Position numbers and translations under genes: made by a program. DNA of 64,000 nucleotides from JBCCGG01 sp039029395 (lineage in GTDB: Bacteria > Pseudomonadota > Alphaproteobacteria > Kiloniellales > JAKSDN01): positions 32,532 to 96,531 of the forward strand of contig JBCCGG010000021.1 of the NCBI GenBank assembly GCA_039029395.1, written 5' to 3'. The notes beneath the pieces are model-generated. The model had not been told where the DNA came from. It saw nothing but the letters and a program-made list of their open reading frames with translations, and did not search any database. Each line of letters opens with the position of its first letter. Position 1 is the stretch's first letter. Shown here in pieces: positions 8,725 through 17,252 of this stretch.

Positions 8725-8840
8725 CAAATGTAGCTATCTGTCAGGGTAATACAATAAGCACCGCATCGGCAAGCCGTCCATAGTCCCCAAAAGAACTCGC
8801 AATTTCGTGATCGATAGGGGCGCTGACGGCTGTTGAAACG

Positions 8841-8858
8841 GGGAACAGGTCTGTCTAT
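8841..8858. promoter_or_regulatory. TetR operator candidate 2
   Basis: GGGAACAGGTCTGTCTAT matches 13 of 18 positions of the 8873-8890 palindrome. It is centred 32 bp (about three helical turns) from that palindrome, so both would face the same side of the DNA. Confidence 0.6.
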
Positions 8859-8872
8859 TTCTCATCGGGTAA

Positions 8873-8890
8873 GGAGACAGATCTGTCTCC
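8873..8890. promoter_or_regulatory. TetR operator candidate 3 (perfect palindrome)
   Basis: GGAGACAGATCTGTCTCC is a perfect 18-bp palindrome 33 nt upstream of the AhpD-like start codon. It is the best match in a set of three related sites in this divergent promoter region. Confidence 0.75.
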
Positions 8891-8923
8891 CTCCTAACTC
8901 TCATCACGCGAAAGGAGCGTTTC

Positions 8924-9478
8924 ATGCCTCGTATCCAGCCCGTCGATCCGGCGACCGCCAGCGGACCCGCCAAGGAGCTCTTGGACGGCGTCAAGGCCGG
9001 TCTCGGCGTCGTGCCAAACATCTTCGCCACCTTCGTCCAATCGCCCAAGGTGCTCGAGGGCTTCCTGGCGCTCAACGGCGCGCTTGGTCAAGGCCTCCTG
9101 TCGGCCCAGCTGCGCGAGCAGATCGCCGTTGCGGTGGCCGGCCAGAGCGGTTGCGACTACTGCGCCTCGGCTCACACCGCGCTCGGCAAGGGCGCCGGCC
9201 TGGACGCCGCGGAGCTCGCCCGCAACCTGCGCGGCCAGTCCGACGACGCCAAGCCCCAGGCGGCGATCGCCTTCGCCCGCAAGGTGGTCGAGCAGCGCGG
9301 CCAGATCGCCGACAGCGACGTCGCGGCCCTGCGCGCGGCCGGCTTCTCCGATGGCGAGATCGTCGAGATCGTGACCCACGTCGGCGTCAACCTCTTCACC
9401 AACTACTTCAACCACATCGTCGGCACCGAGATCGACTTCCCCCTGATCTCGACCGGCGGCGCTGCCCAAGCCGCCTAA
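8924..9478 (+). CDS. AhpD/carboxymuconolactone decarboxylase family protein
   Basis: A 184-aa AhpD-fold alkylhydroperoxidase-like protein. The redox motif is C77-D-Y-C80 with H84 (CDYCASAH), the E-x(n)-C-x2-C-x3-H arrangement of AhpD. It is probably a cytoplasmic thiol-dependent peroxidase. The ribosome-binding site AAAGGAG lies about 8 nt before the ATG. It is the first gene of a cluster with a secreted YHS protein and a cytochrome P460-like protein, and is probably repressed by the divergent TetR. The substrate might be a peroxide or reactive electrophile; this is inference. Confidence 0.9.
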   Translation: MPRIQPVDPATASGPAKELLDGVKAGLGVVPNIFATFVQSPKVLEGFLALNGALGQGLLSAQLREQIAVAVAGQSGCDYCASAHTALGKGAGLDAAELARNLRGQSDDAKPQAAIAFARKVVEQRGQIADSDVAALRAAGFSDGEIVEIVTHVGVNLFTNYFNHIVGTEIDFPLISTGGAAQAA

Positions 9479-9518
9479 GGCGCGGGCTCAAACTCCCTCA
9501 AGAAAGGATCTATGACCC

Positions 9519-10013
9519 ATGAAACTCCTTAGAACTCTCCTCGTCGGCCTGGCCATGGCCGGCGCCCTGTTCGGCGCGGCGGTCCCGGCTAGCGCCGGGC
9601 CCGACGTCAACGTCTCGAGCGGCCTGACCGCCAAGGGCCCGGGCCTAGCGGTCCATGGCTACGACGTGGTCGCCTACTTCACCGATGGCCAACCGACGGT
9701 CGGTCGCGCCAAGTTCTCGACTGTCCACAATGACGCGACCTATCGCTTCGCGAGCCGCGCCAACCTGGAGGCCTTCGAGGACAACCCCGAGGCCTATCTG
9801 CCCCAGTACGGCGGCTTCTGCGCCTACGGCGTCGCGGTCGGCGCCAAGTTCGACGGCGACCCCCAGCTGTGGGAGATCGTCGACGGCAAGCTCTACCTGA
9901 ACCTCAACGAGGAGATTCAGGCGATCTGGGAGAAGGACGTCCCCGGCTACGTCGAGGACGCCAACGACCACTGGAAGAACATTGCCGACAAGACTCCCGA
10001 AGAGCTGAGCTGA
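9519..10013 (+). CDS. Exported YHS domain protein
   Basis: A 164-aa protein with a clear signal peptide (MKLLRTLLVGLAMAGALFG, cleavage likely after ASA near residue 27). A single YHS domain follows: AVHGYDVVAYFTDGQP, then FSTVHNDATYRFASRANLEAF, then YLPQYGGFCAYGVA. YHS domains are often associated with metal-handling or redox proteins. It sits 40 nt behind the AhpD-like gene with an AAAGGA ribosome-binding site. A hairpin with a short T-run directly follows, so the next gene may receive only part of the transcript. The molecular function is unproven. Confidence 0.88.
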   Translation: MKLLRTLLVGLAMAGALFGAAVPASAGPDVNVSSGLTAKGPGLAVHGYDVVAYFTDGQPTVGRAKFSTVHNDATYRFASRANLEAFEDNPEAYLPQYGGFCAYGVAVGAKFDGDPQLWEIVDGKLYLNLNEEIQAIWEKDVPGYVEDANDHWKNIADKTPEELS

Positions 10014-10034
10014 TCAGCCGTTTGTGAGCGAGAG

Positions 10035-10059
10035 CGGCGGGCCTACGGTCCGCCGTTTT
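10035..10059 (+). terminator. Rho-independent terminator/attenuator between the YHS and P460 genes
   Basis: Stem CGGCGGGCC / GGTCCGCCG with a 3-nt loop and one G-T pair, followed by TTTT. It lies 22 nt after the YHS stop and about 40 nt before the next start, so it could end or attenuate transcription inside the cluster. Confidence 0.7.
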
Positions 10060-10098
10060 CGCGTCGCTACCCCGCTTCAAACAGATAAGGACTCCATC

Positions 10099-10668
10099 AT
10101 GCGCATCATCGCACTGGGCACCGGGCTGCTCGCCCTCGCCCTTTTGGCGCTGACCAACGGCGCCTCGGGCCAAATGGGCCAAAAGACCTTTGCCGAGGGC
10201 ATCGTCTCCGAGGACGGCGAAATCGCCCTGCCGGCCGACTTCCGCACCGACTATGTGCTGCTCGGCGCTTGGTCGGTCGCCGGCGATGCGGACACCGGCG
10301 GCGAGGTCGGCCTGCACATCGTCTATGCGCCCAAGAGCGCGATCGCCGGCTATCGGGCGACGGGCCGCTTCCCCGACGGCACGGTGCTGGTCAAGGAGCT
10401 CTTCACCGGCGCGACCGAGACGCTGACCACCGGCGAAGCGACGCGGGCCCACGAGAACGCGGGATACTTCGTCATGGTCAAGGACGCCCAAGGCCGCTTC
10501 CCAGACAACCCCTTGTGGGGCGACGGCTGGGGCTGGGCCTTCTTCGCCGCCGGCGACACGGCTGCGCCGGTCACCAAGGACTACGTCGCCGAGTGCCTGG
10601 CCTGCCACGAGCCGGCGCGCGCCAGCGACCTGGTCTACGTCGAGGCCTATCCGGTGCTGAAGGACTGA
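10099..10668 (+). CDS. Periplasmic cytochrome P460-like c-type cytochrome
   Basis: A 189-aa exported protein: signal peptide MRIIALGTGLLALALLAL, then a beta-rich P460-type domain, then a single c-heme motif C166-L-A-C169-H170 near the C-terminus, the layout of the cytochrome P460 family. Classical P460 enzymes oxidise hydroxylamine or NO, but this gene has no nitrifier context. I chose the ATG at 10099 because the signal peptide begins there; the frame opens upstream at 10024 without signal-peptide character. With the AhpD-like and YHS genes it forms a probable TetR-regulated redox module. Confidence 0.82.
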   Translation: MRIIALGTGLLALALLALTNGASGQMGQKTFAEGIVSEDGEIALPADFRTDYVLLGAWSVAGDADTGGEVGLHIVYAPKSAIAGYRATGRFPDGTVLVKELFTGATETLTTGEATRAHENAGYFVMVKDAQGRFPDNPLWGDGWGWAFFAAGDTAAPVTKDYVAECLACHEPARASDLVYVEAYPVLKD

Positions 10669-10677
10669 ACCGGGCGC

Positions 10678-11703
10678 TCAGGCATTCTCCATGCCTTGCA
10701 TGGGCGCGCTGCCGTCCCGGGGGATCCAGCTCTTGGCCTCGCCGGCGTAGTCGGCGCCCGGGTTGCCCATCACGGTGGTGCGCAACATGAGCCGGGTGTA
10801 GCGCTCGGCATCATACCAGGTGGCGGCGTGAAGCAGGCAGCGGTTGTCGCCGATCACCAGATCGCCCGGCGCCCATTCGTGAACGTAGGTGAAAGCCGGT
10901 CCAGTGGCGTGGCGCATCAGCACATGCAGAAGTTGGGCGCCCTCGCCGTCCGGACCGGGCGCCAAACCCGCGATCGGCCCCTCGACGAAGTCCATCTGCT
11001 TGTCCTCGCAGAGGTAGAGCGCCGGTCGGCCGGTCTCCGGATGGATACGCACCAGAGGCTGGCGCTGGGGCCGCTGATGGTCGAGCAGCGGCTTCGGGGT
11101 CGCGCCGTTGCGCACGTCCTCGGCGGTGCGGCCGATCCAGCTCGGCGCGTGAATGCCTTTGAGGCCGGCGATGCGGGCCTTCTTCGCACCATCGAGCGCT
11201 TCATAGGCCGCGCTGCAGTTGGCGAAGAGAGTCTGGCCCTGATGGGGCGGCGGAAGCTTGACCGCATAGAGCAGGGTGATGTCCGGCGGCGGCCGGCGGT
11301 AGCTTTGATCGGTATGCCAGTTGGGCTGCTCGGGGAAGCGAACCGGCAAGCCGCCCGACTCCGTCTCGGCCTGGGGCGGCGGCGGGTGGTTGCAGGGCGG
11401 CCGGTTGGACAGCACCAGGATCTCCGGCACCGCCTCGTGAAAGAAGCGCGCGCCGGTTAGGGTCTCCCGATAGTTCTCGACCTCCGGGCCGAATACGCGG
11501 GAGAGGCGCACCAGCGCCTCGGGCGATTTGTCGAGCCCGCCCAAGCCGCGCACCACCATCAGGCCGCCGGCCTCGTTCAAGCGATCGCGGATCTCCGCGC
11601 CGGCGGCGATGAAGGTTTCGACCGGCGACGGCCCCGCGATCTCGGCCAAAACGCCGAAGGAAGCCCCCTCCAGGGGGCGAAAGCTGGGGCCGTTTGCGGG
11701 CAT
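10678..11703 (-). CDS. TauD/TfdA family Fe(II)/2-oxoglutarate dioxygenase
   Basis: A 341-aa non-heme iron oxygenase. The facial triad is visible as H130-T-D132 in NWHTDQS and the distal histidine in CLLHAATWYD. The 2-oxoglutarate-binding arginine lies in RLMLRTTVMG. Family members hydroxylate taurine, 2,4-D, alkyl sulfates and other small acids; this member's substrate is not evident. It is convergent with the cytochrome P460-like gene (10 nt between stops). A small DUF1059 gene lies 93 nt upstream on the same strand and may share its transcript. Confidence 0.9.
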   Translation of the reverse strand: MPANGPSFRPLEGASFGVLAEIAGPSPVETFIAAGAEIRDRLNEAGGLMVVRGLGGLDKSPEALVRLSRVFGPEVENYRETLTGARFFHEAVPEILVLSNRPPCNHPPPPQAETESGGLPVRFPEQPNWHTDQSYRRPPPDITLLYAVKLPPPHQGQTLFANCSAAYEALDGAKKARIAGLKGIHAPSWIGRTAEDVRNGATPKPLLDHQRPQRQPLVRIHPETGRPALYLCEDKQMDFVEGPIAGLAPGPDGEGAQLLHVLMRHATGPAFTYVHEWAPGDLVIGDNRCLLHAATWYDAERYTRLMLRTTVMGNPGADYAGEAKSWIPRDGSAPMQGMENA

Positions 11704-11796
11704 TCTGGGCGCGGTGACCGTGATCCGTAGCGAAAGGAGCGTCCTCGCAGACTATTCTAGGCACCCCACCTGCAGCGCCGCAAGCAGCCGCCGGCG

Positions 11797-11991
11797 CTAC
11801 GCCGTCTTGATCAGCGCCTTGGCTTGGGCGATCTCGTCCTTGCTCCAGGCGCTGGGGTCCTCCTGGTGGGCGATCTGGGCGTGTAGCGCCATCAGCTGCC
11901 ACAGCTCGTCCTTGGTCTCGGCGACGAATTGGCCCGGGCAGGCCTCCATTCCGGGGTAGTCCTTGCAGGCGTAGGTATAGGTCGTGGTCAT
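11797..11991 (-). CDS. DUF1059 small protein
   Basis: A 64-aa protein of the DUF1059 type. The pattern YACKDYPGMEACPGQFVAE supplies two conserved cysteines, and a helical HAQIAH segment follows. Homologues are short, widespread and of unknown function. Its small size, intact start and position in front of the TauD-family gene support a real gene. Confidence 0.82.
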   Translation of the reverse strand: MTTTYTYACKDYPGMEACPGQFVAETKDELWQLMALHAQIAHQEDPSAWSKDEIAQAKALIKTA

Positions 11992-12129
11992 TGGAGTCCC
12001 TCTGGATTCTGTCTCTTGGGACCGTTAGCCTGCAAGGCTTTAGGTTTTCATTCCATAGTGCAAATGCATCAATTTGCCCCGTGAACATGCCCTATGGCCT
12101 GAAAGCCGCGGCAGCAACGGGACCCGCAC

Positions 12130-13569
12130 ATGGCCTTATCCAACCGGGAAACCACGATCGCCGAGCGCTATGCGACCGGGCAGACCCATAAGGAGATCGC
12201 GGCGGCGCTTCACATCGCCCCGGCCACGGTGCGTAACCATCTGGCCGCGATCTACCGAAAGCTCGAGGTCGCCAACAAGCCGGAGCTGATCCGCGCCCTC
12301 TCCACCCGCGCGCCGTCGGCTCCAATCCTTCGAAACCTGGCGGAGGGTGGGCCGCCCCATCGCGAAGGCGCCTCCATCGCCGTGATGCCCTTCGCCAACA
12401 TCGGCGACGCGGCGGGCGAGGTCTTCTGTCAAGGCGTGGTCGCCGACATCCAGCACGAGCTGACCCGCTGTCCCGATCTGCTGGTCGCCGGCCGCGGCTC
12501 CTGCCTGGCGCTAGGCGCCCAAGCGGTCGAAGCAGGCCAAGTGGCGCGGCGCCTGGGCGTTCAGTACCTGTTGGAGGGCAGCCTGCGCAGCGAGCACGAC
12601 CGGGTCCGGCTGACCGCCGAGCTGGTCGACGGCGCAAGCGGCATGGTGATCTGGTCCGAGCGCTTCGACGGTCGGCTCGGCGACATCCTGGCGATCGAGG
12701 CTGAGGTGGCCCAGGCGATCACGGCCAATCTGGCTCTGCAGATCGACCAGGCCCAGTTCGAGCGGCGCTGCTCGCTCACCGTCGACCAGCTGACGGCCTA
12801 CGATTGGCGTCTGCGCGGCAACCGCCATCTGGAGCTGGGCGGTCGGGATAACCTGAACCGCGCCAAGGATTGCTTTACCCGCGCTCTGGCGCTCGAGCCC
12901 GGCTCGTCGCCGGCCCTTGCCGGCCTTTCCATGAGCTTTGGCTACGCCTGCGACCTGCTCATGACCGAGGCCTACGATGAGACCCTCGCTCGCCACCTTG
13001 AACTCGCCGAGCAGGCTGTTGCGGCGGACGAGAGCGACAGCCGGGGCCACTATGCGATCAGTTGCGCGCTCATGCTGAGCGGCCGCTTCGAGCAGGCCGA
13101 CCGCCACGCCCAGCGAGGCCTCGAGCTCAATCCCAGCGAATATCACAACCTCTGCAACCGGGGCTACAGCCTGATGGCTTTGGGGCGGATCGAGGAGAGC
13201 TTGGGCTGCTTCGATCAGTCCCTGCGGCGCAACCCGCTGGCTCCCAACAGCTGCCTGATGGCGCTCGGGTTGATCGAGTATCTCGAGGCGAACTACGGTC
13301 CTGCCGCTACGGCCCTGTCGCGCATGACCGCCGCCTATCCCCAAAAGGCGAGCACGCGCGCGGCCGCCTGCGCGCAAGCGGGCGAGCGCGACCTAGCGCG
13401 CCAGGCCGCGCGCGAGTTCGAGGTCCTGAGCGCCCAGGTACCGCTCTGTCCGAACGCAGGCGCAAACGGCGCGTGGCGCGGCTTCTGGCGCCAGGCTTAT
13501 CCTTATCTGAAGGAAGAGCCCTTCGAGCGGGTGCTGGAGGGTCTCGCCAAGGCCGACTTGCCGGTATAG
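12130..13569 (+). CDS. LuxR-type HTH regulator with TolB-like module and TPRs
   Basis: A 479-aa cytoplasmic protein. Residues 1-60 are a LuxR-family HTH (NRETTIAERYATGQTHKEIA, then HIAPATVRNHLAAIYRKLEV). Residues 82-200 are a FlgO/TolB-like module (SIAVMPFANIGD; RRLGVQYLLEGSLR). From about 215 onward there are TPR repeats. The middle and C-terminal parts share architecture with the class III cyclase at 46630-48369, with an HTH in place of the cyclase. The ligand and target are unknown. It is transcribed alone, and its stop lies 13 nt from the end of a convergent TPR gene. Confidence 0.87.
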   Translation: MALSNRETTIAERYATGQTHKEIAAALHIAPATVRNHLAAIYRKLEVANKPELIRALSTRAPSAPILRNLAEGGPPHREGASIAVMPFANIGDAAGEVFCQGVVADIQHELTRCPDLLVAGRGSCLALGAQAVEAGQVARRLGVQYLLEGSLRSEHDRVRLTAELVDGASGMVIWSERFDGRLGDILAIEAEVAQAITANLALQIDQAQFERRCSLTVDQLTAYDWRLRGNRHLELGGRDNLNRAKDCFTRALALEPGSSPALAGLSMSFGYACDLLMTEAYDETLARHLELAEQAVAADESDSRGHYAISCALMLSGRFEQADRHAQRGLELNPSEYHNLCNRGYSLMALGRIEESLGCFDQSLRRNPLAPNSCLMALGLIEYLEANYGPAATALSRMTAAYPQKASTRAAACAQAGERDLARQAAREFEVLSAQVPLCPNAGANGAWRGFWRQAYPYLKEEPFERVLEGLAKADLPV

Positions 13570-13581
13570 CGCGGGATCGGT

Positions 13582-14130
13582 TTAGGTATCCCGCCCTTCC
13601 AGCTTGAGGCGCAGGCGCTCGGCCTGGGCCCGGGTGCCGGGCAGGTGCGGGTTGACGGCGAGCGCCCGCTCCATGGCGTCGAGCGCCTCACCCTCCTCGC
13701 CGAGGCGCAGGTGGATCACGGCCAGGCCGCCCAGGGCCAAGAAGTGGCGCGGCTCCAGCTCCAAGGCCATGAGCACGGAGTCTCGGGCAGTCACGTAATC
13801 GCCGACCAGAAAGAAGGCGTGGCCCAGCTTGTTCCAGCCCTCGGCGAAGTCCGGCGCCAGCAGGGTGACCCGTCGAAAGCGGTCGACCGCATGGTGTAGG
13901 TCGCCGCTGGCCAGGAATTGGCGCCCTTCGGACACCAGAAGGTCGATGTCGGGCCGGCCGGACTCGAGCCAGATGGCGGCGATCTCCCGGCCCAGGCGCT
14001 GGCCTTCGTCCGGGCTCGCGGTGCGGCCGAGTTCCTGGAACAGCGGCGCCAGACGCGGGTCGTCCTGTGCCGCCGCCAAGGGCAACGCCAAACCGAGAAT
14101 CACGCTTAGAGCGATGAGCGCGCGGGTCAT
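13582..14130 (-). CDS. Exported TPR protein
   Basis: A 182-aa protein with a signal peptide (MTRALIALSVILGLALPLAAA). Three tetratricopeptide repeats follow: RQFLASGDLHHAVDRFRRV, GHAFFLVGDYVTARDSVLMAL and AVIHLRLGEEGEALDAMERAL. It is likely a periplasmic scaffold. No partner is identifiable. The GGT-like gene ends 36 nt upstream on the same strand, so co-transcription is possible. Confidence 0.85.
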   Translation of the reverse strand: MTRALIALSVILGLALPLAAAQDDPRLAPLFQELGRTASPDEGQRLGREIAAIWLESGRPDIDLLVSEGRQFLASGDLHHAVDRFRRVTLLAPDFAEGWNKLGHAFFLVGDYVTARDSVLMALELEPRHFLALGGLAVIHLRLGEEGEALDAMERALAVNPHLPGTRAQAERLRLKLEGRDT

Positions 14131-14166
14131 CGTTCAAGACTAGCGCCGATCGCTGGGCGCGTGACT

Positions 14167-15759
14167 TCAAAAGGCCGCGACCAGGCCGTCGCAGCGCGGG
14201 TCGTTGGCGCCTTCCATCAGGCCGTCCGGGTGCAGCACGATGGCCCCGGCGTGGCCCATCACCTCGTCGAAGGGCTCGACCAGGGTGACTTGGTGGCCGG
14301 CCGCCCGGAGAGACTCGACCAGCTCCACCGGAACGCGGTCTTCGAGCCTCAGATCGTGGCGCGGGTCGCCCCAGGTGCGCGCCAAGACCCAGCGCGGCGC
14401 GGTAACCGCCGCCTGCAGCTCCTGGCCGAACAGAACATGCCGGGTGAAGACCGCGGCCTGGGTCTGGGGCTGGCCTTCGCCGCCCATGGCGCCATAGACC
14501 ATGACCCGGCCGTCGTCGAGCAGGGCCATCGCCGGGTTGTTGGTGTGGAACGGCAGACGGCCGGGCTGCAGGTGGTTCTGTTGCTCGGGCGAGAGGGAAA
14601 AGCTGGAGCCACGGTTCTGCCATTGGATGCCGGTCTCTTCCAGGCAGAGGGCAGAGCCGAACTCCCAATAGATCGAGTGGATGAAGCTGACCGCCCGTCC
14701 CTCGCCGTCGACCGCGCCGAGCCACACGGTGTCGCCGGGCAGCGCCGGGTCGGGCCAGGGCGCCGCCTTGGAGCGGTCGATCTCGGCGGCCAGCTGGGCC
14801 AGGCTGTCGGGATCCAAAAGGGCCTGGGGATCCACCGTCATGTGGGCCGGGTCGGTGACGTGGCGCCGACGCTGGAGGATCGCCTTCTTGGTCGCCTCGA
14901 CCAGGCCGTGGATGTGGTCGAAGCCGTCGGCCGCGGTGCAGCCGAGCCGGTCGAAGATCCCGAGCGTTAAAAGCGCCGCCAGGCCCTGGGTCGGCGGCGG
15001 ATGGTTGAAGACCCGCCCGCAGGAGAGCCGCGCCTCGAGCGGTGCTGGCCGGCGCGCCTGGTGGGCCGCGAAGTCGGCCTCGGCAAGCGGCGAGCCCACC
15101 CGGGAAAGCTCGGCCGCGATACGCTTGGCGAGAGCGCCCCGGTAGAAGTCGTCCAAGCCCCGTTCGGCCAGGGCCTGAAAGCTCTCGGCCAGGGCCGGCT
15201 GCTTGAAAAGGGCGCCGACCTGAGGCACTGCGCCGTCATCTAGGAAGATGGCGGCCCAGCCGGGCACGGATTCCAGCTCGGCCTTGTCGGCGGCGACGTT
15301 GAGCGCCTGGCTCTGGGTCACCGGATAGCCGTCCCGGGCATAAGTCACGGCGTCCTCGAGCAGGCGGGCGAGCGGCAGGCGGCCGCCCCACTGGGCGCTG
15401 ACCTCCAACGCCGCCTGCCAGGAGGAGACCGTGCCGGCCACGGTATTGGCCGCCAGCGGTCCACGGCTCGGGATGGTCTCGTGCCCGGCCGCCCGGTATA
15501 GCTCCGGCGTGGCTTGCCCGGCGGCGGCGCCGACCCCGGCGATCGCCAGGGGAGCCGCCTCGCCGGGCGTGTGGATCAGCCAGAAGCCGTCGCCGCCCAG
15601 GCCGTTCATGTGGGGGTAGACCACCGAGATGGTGGCCGCCACCGCGACCATCGCCTCGATTGCGTTGCCGCCTTCGCGCAGCACCGCCAGGCCGCTTTCC
15701 GCCGCCAGGTGGTGGGACGCGGTGACCATGCCCCGGCGGGCCCGCTTGGTTTGCAGCAT
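14167..15759 (-). CDS. Gamma-glutamyltransferase family protein
   Basis: A 530-aa Ntn-hydrolase of the gamma-glutamyltranspeptidase family. The N-terminal segment GMVTASHHLAAESGLAVLREGGNAIEA is typical. The autoprocessing region PGDTVWLGAVDGEG supplies the probable nucleophile threonine. Oxyanion and substrate segments include MALLDDGRVMVYGAMGGEGQPQTQ. I chose the ATG at 15759, which has GAGGAGAG upstream and matches the family's start; the frame opens to 15885 without homology. No signal peptide is seen, so this is a cytoplasmic GGT-like form, as in some amide- or cephalosporin-acylase-like relatives. It follows fetAB on the same strand. Confidence 0.87.
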   Translation of the reverse strand: MLQTKRARRGMVTASHHLAAESGLAVLREGGNAIEAMVAVAATISVVYPHMNGLGGDGFWLIHTPGEAAPLAIAGVGAAAGQATPELYRAAGHETIPSRGPLAANTVAGTVSSWQAALEVSAQWGGRLPLARLLEDAVTYARDGYPVTQSQALNVAADKAELESVPGWAAIFLDDGAVPQVGALFKQPALAESFQALAERGLDDFYRGALAKRIAAELSRVGSPLAEADFAAHQARRPAPLEARLSCGRVFNHPPPTQGLAALLTLGIFDRLGCTAADGFDHIHGLVEATKKAILQRRRHVTDPAHMTVDPQALLDPDSLAQLAAEIDRSKAAPWPDPALPGDTVWLGAVDGEGRAVSFIHSIYWEFGSALCLEETGIQWQNRGSSFSLSPEQQNHLQPGRLPFHTNNPAMALLDDGRVMVYGAMGGEGQPQTQAAVFTRHVLFGQELQAAVTAPRWVLARTWGDPRHDLRLEDRVPVELVESLRAAGHQVTLVEPFDEVMGHAGAIVLHPDGLMEGANDPRCDGLVAAF

Positions 15760-15778
15760 TTGGCGGCTCTCCTCGGTT

Positions 15779-16582
15779 CTACTGTTTGGCCGGCGCCAGG
15801 CGGTCCAGGCGCAAACGGTGGCGATGATCGCTGAGGCGCAGGCAGCCGCCCAGCACCGCGGCGGTCGCCCCCAGGCCGGTGCCACCGGCGATCAGGAACA
15901 TTATCAAGATCTGATACTTGACTGCCTCCTGGGGCTCAGCGCCGGCCAGGATCTGGCCGGTCATCATGCCCGGCAGGGCGACCAGGCCAGTCGCCGCCAT
16001 GGCGTTGACGATCGGCATGAGGGCGCCGCGCAAGGCGGCCCGGGCAACCGGCAGCATGGCCTCGTGGCGGGTCGCGCCGAGCGCCAAGCGCGCCTCGACC
16101 GCGGCGCGCTCCCGGATCAGCCCGGTGGTCAACATGTGCAGGCCCAACGCGATGCCGGTCATGCCGTTGCCGAGCACCATGCCGAGCATAGGCAGGGCGT
16201 AGCGTGGATTGTACCAAGGCTCGGGGCTGACCGCGGTGGTCAGCGCGAAGACCGTGACCAAGCCCGAGGCGATCAGCATGCAGCCGGTGCCCAACCCATA
16301 AGCCCAGAAGCCGGTCAGCCGCCGCTCCTGGCGGGCCATGATCTCGCGGCCGGCGAAAAGCACCATGGCGAGCGCCGCCAGGCCGGTCCACCAAGGCGAG
16401 ACCAACTCGAACAGTGTGGTCAGCACCAGGCCGACGAGGGTCAGCTGCACGACCATGCGCAAGGCCGCAATCAGGAGCGCGCGCTCGAGCCGGAGCTGGA
16501 GAGCGAGCGACAGCACACCGTTGATGATCAGCAGACAGGCCGCGATCGCCAGATCCGACGCCGTGAGTGGAATGGCGCTCAC
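15779..16582 (-). CDS. fetB: FetB/YbbM-type ABC transporter permease
   Basis: A 267-aa integral membrane protein with about seven hydrophobic segments, of the UPF0014 (FetB/YbbM) family. The signature segments LRMVVQLTLVGLVLTTLFE, MLGMVLGNGMTGIALGL and ALPGMMTGQILAGAEPQEAVKYQ are clear. Start GTG at 16582; its codons overlap the TGA of the ATPase gene by 4 nt, indicating translational coupling. In E. coli FetAB is linked to iron homeostasis and oxidative-stress resistance; the role here is inferred from that. A frame extending to 17107 is only the antisense of the ATPase reading and is not used. Confidence 0.9.
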   Translation of the reverse strand: MSAIPLTASDLAIAACLLIINGVLSLALQLRLERALLIAALRMVVQLTLVGLVLTTLFELVSPWWTGLAALAMVLFAGREIMARQERRLTGFWAYGLGTGCMLIASGLVTVFALTTAVSPEPWYNPRYALPMLGMVLGNGMTGIALGLHMLTTGLIRERAAVEARLALGATRHEAMLPVARAALRGALMPIVNAMAATGLVALPGMMTGQILAGAEPQEAVKYQILIMFLIAGGTGLGATAAVLGGCLRLSDHRHRLRLDRLAPAKQ

Positions 16583-17211
16583 AGAGCCTGCTCGCAGACC
16601 CGGCCGTCGGCCACCACCAGGGCTCGCTTGGCGACCCGCGCCGCTTGGGCCCCGTCGTGGGTGACCCACAGCACGCCCCTGCTGTCCAGAAGCTGCCCGG
16701 CGATTAGGTCTTCCACCGCTTGGGCCGCCTCGGGATCGAGCCCGGAGGTCGGCTCGTCGAGCAGCAGAACCTTGGGCGCTTGCACCAAGGCGCGAATCAA
16801 TGCCAGGCGCTGGCGCTCGCCGGTCGAAAGGCGCGCGACCGTCCAGTCTCCGCAATCGGCGGAAAGGCCCAACGCGGCGACCAGGGCGGCGGCGGCCGGC
16901 CAATCGTCGAAGTGGTCGGCGACCCGCTCTGCCCACCAGCCCGGCTCGGCCGCCAGATAGCTCACTTGTCGGCGCCATTGGGGGCCGCTCATGGCCTCGC
17001 GCGATCGACCCTCCAGGGCCACCTCGCCGTCGTTCGGGTCGAGATCGGCGACCGCGCGCAGCAGCAGGCTCTTGCCGGCGCCCGAAGCGCCGCGCACGGC
17101 CAGGCATTCGCCTGGCATCAATTCAAAGGACAGCGGCCCCAATCCAGGGCGGACCAGATTTCGCACCTCAAGCATCGCCGGCAGCATGCCCCGGACGGCA
17201 GTTGCCGTCAC
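16579..17211 (-). CDS. fetA: FetA/YbbL-type ABC transporter ATP-binding protein
   Basis: A 210-aa ABC ATPase. Walker A is GASGAGKS, the signature loop is the LSTGERQR variant, Walker B with D-loop is VLLLDEPTSGLD, and the switch histidine is in VTHDG. It pairs with the FetB-type permease through a 4-nt overlap. The start is uncertain: GTG at 17211 gives the longest form, while ATG at 17175 (MLEVRNLV) fits ABC proteins better but lacks a strong ribosome-binding site. Confidence 0.9.
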   Translation of the reverse strand: MTATAVRGMLPAMLEVRNLVRPGLGPLSFELMPGECLAVRGASGAGKSLLLRAVADLDPNDGEVALEGRSREAMSGPQWRRQVSYLAAEPGWWAERVADHFDDWPAAAALVAALGLSADCGDWTVARLSTGERQRLALIRALVQAPKVLLLDEPTSGLDPEAAQAVEDLIAGQLLDSRGVLWVTHDGAQAARVAKRALVVADGRVCEQAL

Positions 17212-17252
17212 CCCTCGAGCGCGCTGATCGACAAGGTCCGCCGAAGCGCGGA

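Noticed and set aside
16583..17107. FetB frame extended to 442 aa
   Set aside because: The extension lies within fetA in the wrong frame; GTG at 16582 overlaps the fetA stop, as expected for coupled genes.
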